Below are positions 1-5,465 of a DNA stretch of 17,737 bases, in pieces. This stretch comes from JAICLL01 sp035252155. GTDB taxonomy: Bacteria > Planctomycetota > Planctomycetia > Pirellulales > JAICIG01. The DNA is taken from contig DATFDL010000428.1 in NCBI GenBank assembly GCA_035252155.1, positions 1 to 17,737 of the forward strand, in the 5' to 3' direction. How positions within the stretch are numbered: the stretch's first letter is position 1; every line of letters starts with the position of its first letter. The notes beneath the pieces were generated by a model. That model did no database searches. It was given only the letters and a program-made list of their open reading frames with translations, and was not told the origin of the DNA. A program made the translations under genes and the position numbers.

Positions 1-87
1 CTCACGCCGGGTCGCCTGTTTTCCTTGGGCGAGGACGCCAAGCTGCAAAGCGAGCCGTTTGAGTTCCGGGTTGAGCCTCGGCGATGA
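1..87 (+). CDS. C-terminal end of an upstream protein (partial)
   Basis: Frame 1 is open from the window edge to a TGA at 85-87 and gives 28 residues ending in EFRVEPRR. Most third codon positions are G or C, as in the sure genes here. The non-coding hairpin cluster begins only after this stop, which fits a gene end. The start and nearly all of the protein lie outside the window, so no family can be named. I infer that it is real from codon composition and layout only. It could still be chance open frame. Confidence 0.4.
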   Translation, partial: LTPGRLFSLGEDAKLQSEPFEFRVEPRR

Positions 88-131
88 GAACGCGCTTTCG
101 GCACTAGACAAAGCCACTGGCGCATCCTACC

Positions 132-156
132 ATCCAAGGGCTTCTGCCCTTTGGAT
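132..156. repeat. Hairpin 1 of the 5' intergenic cluster
   Basis: The arms atccaagggc (132-141) and gccctttggat (146-156) pair around a 4-base loop with one bulged T. There is no T-tract after it, so it is not a classical Rho-independent terminator. It is the first of four hairpins in the non-coding stretch between the gene end at 87 and the gene start at 366. Confidence 0.5.
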
Positions 157-191
157 TGTATCAGCAGCCTCGCCTAAACCGCTCACGCTGG

Positions 192-217
192 GTAGCGGAA
201 TTCGTGAGAATTCTGGC
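192..217 (+). repeat. Palindromic 26-nt element, copy A
   Basis: This element starts with gtagc and ends with ggc. It has an 8-bp stem (196-203 with 208-215) closed by the loop gtga (204-207). It matches copy B at 235-260, in opposite orientation, at 22 of 26 positions. All four differences fall on two paired stem positions, and pairing is kept (A:T against C:G, and G-T wobble against T:A). This looks like a REP-type element. Confidence 0.6.
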
Positions 218-234
218 GGCGACCGGCGTATTCG

Positions 235-260
235 GCCTGACTTCTCACGAAGTCAGCTAC
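235..260 (-). repeat. Palindromic 26-nt element, copy B (inverted)
   Basis: On the minus strand this reads gtagc, then an 8-bp hairpin with loop gtga, then ggc, the same plan as copy A at 192-217. The two copies are inverted relative to each other with 17 bases between them, as in paired REP/BIME arrangements. An agctacgg octamer at 255-262 recurs at 273-280, so a decayed further piece may follow. Confidence 0.6.
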
Positions 261-310
261 GGCTCACAAAGTAAGCTACGGGCTGTCGAACGATCGCTGG
301 CGCACGAGGC

Positions 311-330
311 GTCAGGCTCGAAAGCCTGAC
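311..330. repeat. Perfect 8-bp hairpin with CGAA loop
   Basis: The arms gtcaggct (311-318) and agcctgac (323-330) pair perfectly around the loop cgaa. Read on the minus strand, the hairpin is preceded by gtag, so its layout recalls elements A and B although the stem sequence differs. It lies 35 bases ahead of the membrane-protein gene at 366. No ribosome binding site or promoter is clear in that gap. Confidence 0.5.
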
Positions 331-365
331 CTACGCTCCGGTCCCGAACTCCAGACGTTCTCGGC

Positions 366-836
366 ATGCAACTCGATTGGCTGGGCATTGTCTTTCGTTG
401 GCTGCACATCTTGTCGGCCATCACGGCCGTGGGCGGCACCATCTTCATGCGGATGGCGCTGATGCCGTCGGTGGCCGTGCTCAGCGATGAGCAGCATCAG
501 GCCCTGCGCGAGCAGGTGCGCTCGCGATGGGTGAAATGGGTGATGGCCGCGATTCTGTTTTTGATCGTCAGCGGCATCTACAACTTCTTCGCCAAGCTGG
601 ACGCAATCGACAAGATCTACAAGGGCCTTTATCACGGCCTGTTCGGCGTGAAGGTCTTACTGGCCCTGGTCATTTTCTTTCTGGCCAGCGCCCTGACCGG
701 CCGCAGTCCGGCGTTCGCCGCAATCCGGCAAAACGCCAAGCTTTGGCTTTCGGTCAATATGGCGCTGGCCATCGTGGTGGTCTGCATCTCGGGCGTATTG
801 CGCTTCATTCCGATCCACGTCGCGACCAATGGATAA
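366..836 (+). CDS. Four-helix CopD-like integral membrane protein
   Basis: The product is a 156-residue inner-membrane protein with four predicted helices at about residues 6-30, 55-76, 90-112 and 126-149. TM1 contains RWLHILSAITAVGG, close to the WLH...GG pattern of CopD-like and related membrane proteins with a histidine in the first helix (H14 here). A second histidine, H90, begins TM3. Such proteins are linked to copper uptake or haem/metal handling in some bacteria, but the function here is not shown and no copper gene lies nearby. The ATG at 366 puts TM1 at the N-terminus. No strong Shine-Dalgarno precedes it. The stop overlaps the start of the next small gene by 8 bases, suggesting translational coupling. 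Confidence 0.8.
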   Translation: MQLDWLGIVFRWLHILSAITAVGGTIFMRMALMPSVAVLSDEQHQALREQVRSRWVKWVMAAILFLIVSGIYNFFAKLDAIDKIYKGLYHGLFGVKVLLALVIFFLASALTGRSPAFAAIRQNAKLWLSVNMALAIVVVCISGVLRFIPIHVATNG

Positions 837-1002
837 GAAGGCGAAGAAGCGGATCGACCTATTGAATCTGCGGCTGCAAAAGCTGCGGCAGCAGCTTGCC
901 GGCGCCCGCAAGCAGATGGACGACCCCGCCGACGTCACGCGCCTCGAGCGCGAGATCGAGCAAGTTAGCTCCGAGCTTGAAAAACTCAAGCAAGGCGGCT
1001 GA
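829..1002 (+). CDS. Small coiled-coil protein (57 aa)
   Basis: An ATG at 829-831, inside the end of the membrane-protein gene, opens a 57-codon frame that stops at TGA 1000-1002. The product begins with a lysine-rich patch (MDKKAKKR) and is almost wholly helix-forming. Leucines, K/R and E/Q are spaced in heptad fashion in two segments (about residues 8-29 and 35-54) split by DDPAD, so a helical hairpin or coiled coil is likely. It has no signal peptide or membrane segment. The 8-base overlap with the upstream gene points to co-translation, so it may act with that membrane protein. I recognise no named family. It is easily missed because of its length. Confidence 0.65.
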   Translation: MDKKAKKRIDLLNLRLQKLRQQLAGARKQMDDPADVTRLEREIEQVSSELEKLKQGG

Positions 1003-1016
1003 CCGTAAAACGGAAT

Positions 1017-1178
1017 TCATTCCGTTCCGATGGTCTCCGTTTCGTTCGGAGGATGGCCTTCCGGGCCGTCTGCGCTTGGCGGCAGCTCGCCGCCCCAGAG
1101 GTGGTGTGTTTGCCAGCGGTCAATCATCGGTTTGCCGGGGCAAGCCCAGATCTGTGGGCGACCTAGGAAGGTCATCAT
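1017..1178 (-). CDS. Possible 53-residue ORF downstream of the radical SAM gene
   Basis: A minus-strand frame from ATG 1176-1178 to TGA 1017-1019 gives 53 residues, rich in Trp, His and Pro (for example DRWQTHHLWGG). About 70% of third positions are G or C, which is coding-like. It lies between the convergent ends of the coiled-coil gene and the radical SAM gene, and contains a perfect 6-bp hairpin (ggcggc 1078-1083, gccgcc 1089-1094). It has no recognisable domain and no clear ribosome binding site. It could be a real small gene, a decayed fragment of one, or a structured RNA/terminator region whose antisense happens to be open. Confidence 0.25.
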   Translation of the reverse strand: MMTFLGRPQIWACPGKPMIDRWQTHHLWGGELPPSADGPEGHPPNETETIGTE

Positions 1179-1185
1179 ACGTGGG

Positions 1186-2163
1186 CTACACGCCCTGGTC
1201 GGCCAGGCGGCCCTGCCATGTGTCGCGGCGGGTGAACTCGGCGTCGAGCGCGAGACGGAGGGCGGGCTTATCGAGACACCATGCGGGGCCGACAAGATAT
1301 TCGGGCGGGGCGTCGCCGCTGATCCGCTCGACCAGACAATCAGCAGGCAAAAGCTCGATAAAATCGACGAGCGTACGGATATACTCGTCGCGGTCCATCA
1401 GCTTCACCTCGCCCGACAATACCCAATCGGCCAGGGGCGTGTGCTTGACGGCGTAAAGGTTGTGGATTTTGACCGAGTCGATCGGGAGCCGGGAAAGCTC
1501 CCGGGCGGTCGCCAGCATGTCGGCGTGCGTTTCGCCCGGCAGGCCCAAGATCACATGGGCGCAGATCTCAAAGCCGCGGCCCCGGCTGCGCTCGATGGCG
1601 TCGACAAAGGCGTCGTGATGGTGCCCGCGGTTCATCCAATCGAGCGAGCGATCATGCATCGTCTGCATGCCGTACTCAACCGAAAGATAGGTGCGGCTGG
1701 CCAACTCGGTAAGCAGATCCAGCACATCGTCGCTCACGCAGTCGGGACGGGTGCCGATGGCCAGGCCCACCACCTGCGGATGGTCGAGGGCTTCGAAGTA
1801 CAGCCGCCGCAACTGCTCGGCGGGGGCGTAGGTGTTCGTGGCCGGCTGGAAATAGGCCAGGAACCGCTCAACGTTTTGATAGCGTCGGCGGAGCACTCGA
1901 ATGCCGTGTTCGAGTTGCCCGGCGATGGTGGTGCGGGGAATCCGCCGGCTAGGGCTGAAACTGCGATTGTCGCAAAAGACGCAGCCGCCGGTGGCGACCG
2001 TGCCATCGACGTTGGGGCAGGTGAAGCCCGCGTCGAGGCTCACTTTTTGCACCCGGCCTCCAAATCGCTGCCGCAGGTAAAAACCATACGAGAAATACCG
2101 CAGGCCGGCCGCACGCCAGGCCGGCAGCGTTGGGTCGGTGGTGGCCGGGGGCGAATGGTACAT
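1186..2163 (-). CDS. TIGR01212/YhcC-family radical SAM protein
   Basis: This 325-residue protein has the radical SAM cluster motif with the long spacing of the YhcC group: C49, C61 and C64, i.e. C-X11-C-X2-C in CPNVDGTVATGGCVFC. These cysteines would bind a 4Fe-4S cluster that cleaves S-adenosylmethionine. Around the motif come the usual family signatures: RYFSYGFYLRQRFGGRVQKVSLDAGFTCPN-type start, GTRPDC (about 137-142), SVEYGMQT (about 160-167), and HVILGLPGET. Length and order match the family, which also carries the Elp3-like radical SAM core. The substrate is unknown; an RNA- or lipid-modification role has been discussed for relatives but is not demonstrated here. It is divergent from the FHA gene and has no partner gene in the window. 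Confidence 0.9.
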   Translation of the reverse strand: MYHSPPATTDPTLPAWRAAGLRYFSYGFYLRQRFGGRVQKVSLDAGFTCPNVDGTVATGGCVFCDNRSFSPSRRIPRTTIAGQLEHGIRVLRRRYQNVERFLAYFQPATNTYAPAEQLRRLYFEALDHPQVVGLAIGTRPDCVSDDVLDLLTELASRTYLSVEYGMQTMHDRSLDWMNRGHHHDAFVDAIERSRGRGFEICAHVILGLPGETHADMLATARELSRLPIDSVKIHNLYAVKHTPLADWVLSGEVKLMDRDEYIRTLVDFIELLPADCLVERISGDAPPEYLVGPAWCLDKPALRLALDAEFTRRDTWQGRLADQGV

Positions 2164-2178
2164 GAAGATCTCAAATGA

Positions 2179-2207
2179 TTGACGCCATCGCCGCCCAAAT
2201 TTAGACT
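2179..2207 (+). promoter_or_regulatory. Candidate sigma70 promoter for the FHA-rsgA pair
   Basis: A TTGACG box (2179-2184) and a TAGACT box (2202-2207) are separated by 17 bases. They match consensus at 5 of 6 and 4 of 6 positions. Transcription would start near 2214, leaving about 55 untranslated bases before the ATG at 2270. The site lies in the 106-base gap between the divergent radical SAM and FHA genes. I did not find an equally good promoter for the minus-strand gene. Confidence 0.4.
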
Positions 2208-2269
2208 CAACATTAACGCCTGAATCTTAAAACGCCGCGTCAGGGACAGCAAGGTACGGGACAAATAGG

Positions 2270-2758
2270 ATGTACGGTGAACTGATACCGATCGGAGGGG
2301 GCGACGTCATTCCCCTGCTGAAAAAGACATTGCTCGTCGGCCGCCGCGAAAGCTGCGATATTGTGTTGCGGTTTCCCAACGTCTCAGCCCATCATTGCCA
2401 GCTCACGCTCCAGAGCGGCTATTGGTACATCCGCGATCTGCAGAGCCGCAACGGCGTCAAAGTGAACAACATGCGCGTGACGGAAAAACGGCTCGATCCG
2501 GGCGACACGCTGGCCGTGGCCAAGCACCGTTACCAGGTGCAGTATTCGCCCGCCGAGTTGGGCGCCGTCGGGCCCCCACCCAGCGACGGCGGCATGGACG
2601 AGATTTTCGGCAAGTCGCTGTTGGAGCGAGCGGGGCTGCAAAAAGATGGCAGCGTCAAAGACGGGCATGCCTCACGCGCGGCCACGTCGGACAAGCGACG
2701 TTACGATTTGATGAACAACGAAGCCGGGCAAATTCGCGACCCCAACAAACCGGTTTAG
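2270..2758 (+). CDS. FHA-domain protein
   Basis: This 162-residue cytoplasmic protein has an N-terminal forkhead-associated domain (about residues 1-92). The phosphothreonine-binding signatures are present: GRRESCDI (G24, R25), SAHHCQL (S39, H42) and DLQSRNG (N61, G62). The last 70 residues are polar, low in hydrophobics and probably disordered. FHA domains read phosphothreonine, so a Ser/Thr kinase elsewhere in the genome is the expected partner; none is in this window. Its stop is one base from the TTG start of rsgA, so the two are probably one transcript and translationally coupled. That placement suggests, but does not prove, a link between phospho-signalling and ribosome assembly. The upstream sequence aggatg gives only a weak ribosome site. 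Confidence 0.88.
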   Translation: MYGELIPIGGGDVIPLLKKTLLVGRRESCDIVLRFPNVSAHHCQLTLQSGYWYIRDLQSRNGVKVNNMRVTEKRLDPGDTLAVAKHRYQVQYSPAELGAVGPPPSDGGMDEIFGKSLLERAGLQKDGSVKDGHASRAATSDKRRYDLMNNEAGQIRDPNKPV

Positions 2759-2759
2759 T

Positions 2760-3887
2760 TTGGCCAGGCCCAAGAAAAAACACGTGCGGGCAGATTTTCG
2801 CAAGAACCGCTCGGGCCGAGCGCGCCAGGGCGACTGGACGCGAAAGTTCAAGACCGAAAGCGGCGATGGGGAAGATGCCGCCTATCAGGAGCGCGTCAGC
2901 GGCAAGGGCGAATTGAGCCGCAAGCGAACTGTGCGCGGTGTAGCCGCTGAGGATGAGGGCTTGGGCGTCGCTCTGGAGGTCGACGAGGCCGCCTGTCTGC
3001 ACGGTCGGGTGCTGGCGGTGCACGGTTTAACCAGCACCGTCGAGGCCGAAGACGGCGGCCGCTATCAATGCGCCGTCCGCCGCTTGCTCAAGACGCTGCA
3101 CACCGATCTGCGGCACGTGGTGGCGGCCGGCGACCGCGTGCTGTTTCGACCCGCCGACAATCGCGAGGGTATCATCGAACGGGTCGAGCCCCGCCGCGGT
3201 GTGCTCAGCCGCGACTCGCGCGGCCGCCAACAAGTGCTCGTGGCCAACGTCGATCAGTTGATCGTGGTTGCCAGCGCCGCCGAACCGCCGCTGAAGCCCA
3301 ATCTGGTCGATCGCTTTCTCGTCGCGGCCGAGCAAGGCCGCATGCGCGCGATCATCTGCATCAACAAGATCGACCTGATCGACGCAGCCGACATCGAGCC
3401 GCTGGTGGGCGTCTATAGCCAGATGGGCTACTCGGTGATCTTGGCGAGTGCCCGCACCGGCTTCGGCATCGACCGGCTCCGGCGGCGATTGCAAGCCAAA
3501 CAAAGCGTGATCGCCGGGCAGAGTGGCGTGGGTAAATCGTCGCTGCTCAACGCGGTGCAACCGGGCCTGGGGCTGGCCGTGGGCGATGTCGTTCACGAAA
3601 CAAAGAAGGGGCGACACACAACGACCACCGCCCGCTTGATTCCGCTGGAGGTTGGAGGCTACGTGGTCGACACGCCGGGCATCCGGCAATTCTCGCTATG
3701 GGACGTGATACCGCAGGAGGTGGCGGGTTACTTTCGCGACTTGCGGCCGTTGGTGTGCCGCTGCGAGTTTCCTGACTGCACGCACACGCACGAAGCGGGC
3801 TGCGCCGTCAAAGACGCGGTGGCCGACGGCTGGCTCGACGCCCGGCGCTACGAGAGCTATCAGCGCATGGCAAGCGGAGAAGCGTAA
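2760..3887 (+). CDS. rsgA: Small ribosomal subunit biogenesis GTPase RsgA
   Basis: The 375-residue protein is a circularly permuted GTPase that checks late 30S subunit maturation. The G motifs run in permuted order: G4 NKID (202-205), G5 SAR (230-232), G1 GQSGVGKSS (253-261) and G3 DTPG (304-307). An OB-fold lies before them (about 75-160). The C-terminal zinc module has C335, C340, H342 and C348. The first 60 residues are a basic extension (RPKKKHVRADFRKN...), as expected for RNA binding. I chose the TTG at 2760 because this basic tail would otherwise be lost and no ATG occurs nearby in frame. The start is one base past the FHA stop, so translation is likely coupled. Confidence 0.95.
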   Translation: MARPKKKHVRADFRKNRSGRARQGDWTRKFKTESGDGEDAAYQERVSGKGELSRKRTVRGVAAEDEGLGVALEVDEAACLHGRVLAVHGLTSTVEAEDGGRYQCAVRRLLKTLHTDLRHVVAAGDRVLFRPADNREGIIERVEPRRGVLSRDSRGRQQVLVANVDQLIVVASAAEPPLKPNLVDRFLVAAEQGRMRAIICINKIDLIDAADIEPLVGVYSQMGYSVILASARTGFGIDRLRRRLQAKQSVIAGQSGVGKSSLLNAVQPGLGLAVGDVVHETKKGRHTTTTARLIPLEVGGYVVDTPGIRQFSLWDVIPQEVAGYFRDLRPLVCRCEFPDCTHTHEAGCAVKDAVADGWLDARRYESYQRMASGEA

Positions 3888-3912
3888 ATCATGGGAAGGC
3901 AAAAAGATGGGC

Positions 3913-3974
3913 GGCAAAAAAATGGCAGAGAAGGGATTGAGCAATCATCTCCCCCTTCCTCGTCATTTTTTGCC
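3913..3974. terminator. Bidirectional-type terminator hairpin after rsgA
   Basis: The segment has an A-tract (3916-3922), a G-rich arm (gagaaggg, about 3928-3935), a short loop region, a C-rich arm (cccccttcctc, about 3951-3961) and a T-tract (3966-3971). The outer arms ggcaaaaaaatg (3913-3924) and cattttttgcc (3964-3974) also pair, with one extra A. This is the usual plan of a Rho-independent terminator able to act in both directions. It would separate the rsgA transcript from hflX. The stem is imperfect, so strength is uncertain. Confidence 0.45.
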
Positions 3975-4028
3975 TTCAATTCTTTTGCCTGCTGCGTTCA
4001 GTGATCGTGGGGTGAACCTGGCGGGTAG

Positions 4029-4059
4029 TTGTGGTGTCGATTGGCACGTAGCGTATAAT
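4029..4059 (+). promoter_or_regulatory. Candidate promoter for hflX
   Basis: A perfect TATAAT lies at 4054-4059, about 45 bases ahead of the hflX start. The best -35 candidate is TTGTGG (4029-4034) at a long 19-base spacing. The -10 box is convincing in this high-GC context, the -35 box much less so. It follows the terminator-like hairpin at 3913-3974, so hflX probably has its own transcript. Confidence 0.45.
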
Positions 4060-4104
4060 TGAGTAGCGGCCGGGCGCGACCGTTGAACGAACTGAACGGA
4101 GGAC

Positions 4105-5457
4105 TTGAACATCGCCAAAGAAATGAATCGCGCCGATAGCGTGGTCAGCGAATCGGCGCTGCTGGTGGGTGTGGTGCTGCCCGGCAAACAGGCCGAGGCC
4201 GACCCGCTCGATGAGTTGCGGGGGTTGGCCACGACGGCCGGGGCCCGCGTGGTCGGCTCGCTCACGCAGCGGCGGGAAGTGCCGGACAAAACCACCTATC
4301 TGGGGCGCGGCAAAGTCGACGAGCTGCGCGTGCTGGGCGAATCGCGCGATGCGGACGTGGTGGTGTTCGACAACGATCTCACGCCCGCTCAGACCCGCAA
4401 TCTCGAGCGCGCCACAAACTTGAAGGTGCTCGATCGCACGGAGCTGATCCTTGACATTTTTGCCAGCCGTGCCCAGACGCACGAGGCCCGTCTGGCCGTC
4501 GAGTTGGCCCAACTTCAGTACTCGCTGCCGCGGCTGAAGCGGATGTGGACGCACCTCTCGCGGTTGAAGATGGGCATCGGCATGCGCGGCCCCGGCGAGA
4601 AGCAGTTGGAGGTCGATCGCCGTCTGGCCGAAAAACGCATCCACGACTTGCAGACTGAGCTGACCGAAATCGAGCGCCGCAAACAACGTCAGGTGGCCTC
4701 GCGCCACGGGCACATGACCGTGTCGCTGGTGGGCTACACCAACGCCGGCAAGAGCACTTTGCTCAACACGCTCACGGGCGCCGGCGTTTTGGCCCAAGAC
4801 AAGCTCTTCGCCACGCTTGACACGCGCACGCGGCGGTGGCAGTTGCCCGGCTGGGGACCGGTGCTGCTGAGTGACACGGTTGGCTTCATTCGCGACTTGC
4901 CGCACCATTTGATCGCCAGCTTCAAGGCCACACTCGAAGAAACTCGCCAGGCGGACTTGCTGTTGCACGTGGCCGATGCCGCCAGTCCGGCGGTCTATGA
5001 GCAGATCACGTCGGTCTACCGGGTGTTCGAGGAATTAGGCATCGAGCAAAAGCGCACGTTGCTGGTGCTCAATAAGATCGACTCGCTGGTTGACCGCGGC
5101 CGGCTCGACGGGTTGCTGAATCGTTACCCGAACGCCATCGGCATCAGTGCCCGCGACGGGCTGGGCCTCGACAATCTGGCGACGGCCGTCAGTGAGATGC
5201 TCAGCCGTGATTTTTTGGACGTGGACATCGAAACGAGCGTCGGCAACGGCCGGCTGCTGGCCTACCTGGCGGCGCACGGCGAAGTGCTCTCGCGGCAGTT
5301 CACGGAGACGCGCGTGGTGGTGCATTGCCGCTTGCCGAAGCAGCATCTGAGCCACCTTGCCGACGGCGAGGCGACGGTCCGCCCGCACCGCTTCAACGGA
5401 AGAGACGTTTACGGCCTGACGCCGCCCACCCATGCCGACCGCGAAGAAGTGGCTTGA
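4105..5457 (+). CDS. hflX: Ribosome-associated GTPase HflX
   Basis: HflX binds 50S subunits and splits stalled or stressed ribosomes, using GTP. The 450-residue product has the HflX N-terminal domain (about 17-125), the linker signature MRGPGEKQLEVDRR (160-173) before a coiled coil, and then the G domain. The G-domain motifs are G1 GYTNAGKST (210-218), G3 DTVGFIRDLP (257-266), G4 NKID (323-326) and G5 SAR (348-350). A short C-terminal domain follows. The start is unclear. The ribosome site ggagga (4098-4103) is only one base from the TTG at 4105 and 19 bases from the ATG at 4123; both starts are in frame. The 3' end converges on the large minus-strand gene with 8 bases between the stops. Confidence 0.95.
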   Translation: MNIAKEMNRADSVVSESALLVGVVLPGKQAEADPLDELRGLATTAGARVVGSLTQRREVPDKTTYLGRGKVDELRVLGESRDADVVVFDNDLTPAQTRNLERATNLKVLDRTELILDIFASRAQTHEARLAVELAQLQYSLPRLKRMWTHLSRLKMGIGMRGPGEKQLEVDRRLAEKRIHDLQTELTEIERRKQRQVASRHGHMTVSLVGYTNAGKSTLLNTLTGAGVLAQDKLFATLDTRTRRWQLPGWGPVLLSDTVGFIRDLPHHLIASFKATLEETRQADLLLHVADAASPAVYEQITSVYRVFEELGIEQKRTLLVLNKIDSLVDRGRLDGLLNRYPNAIGISARDGLGLDNLATAVSEMLSRDFLDVDIETSVGNGRLLAYLAAHGEVLSRQFTETRVVVHCRLPKQHLSHLADGEATVRPHRFNGRDVYGLTPPTHADREEVA

Positions 5458-5465
5458 GTCCCTTC

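Noticed and set aside
59..274. A 71-codon plus-strand frame at the left edge
   Set aside because: It overlaps the likely end of the upstream gene in another frame and runs through three hairpin repeats, so it is probably chance.
1030..2178. A 382-codon plus-strand open frame across the radical SAM gene
   Set aside because: It is the mirror of a gene with a clear 4Fe-4S motif, has low-complexity composition and no family signature.
3976..4968. A 330-codon minus-strand open frame opposite hflX
   Set aside because: It is antisense to a certain GTPase gene and covers its terminator and promoter region; composition is typical of a shadow frame.
5458..5465. Possible frameshift or fusion where hflX and the large minus-strand gene nearly touch
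   Set aside because: Both proteins end with complete, sensible C-termini and the genes are on opposite strands; this is just tight convergent packing.
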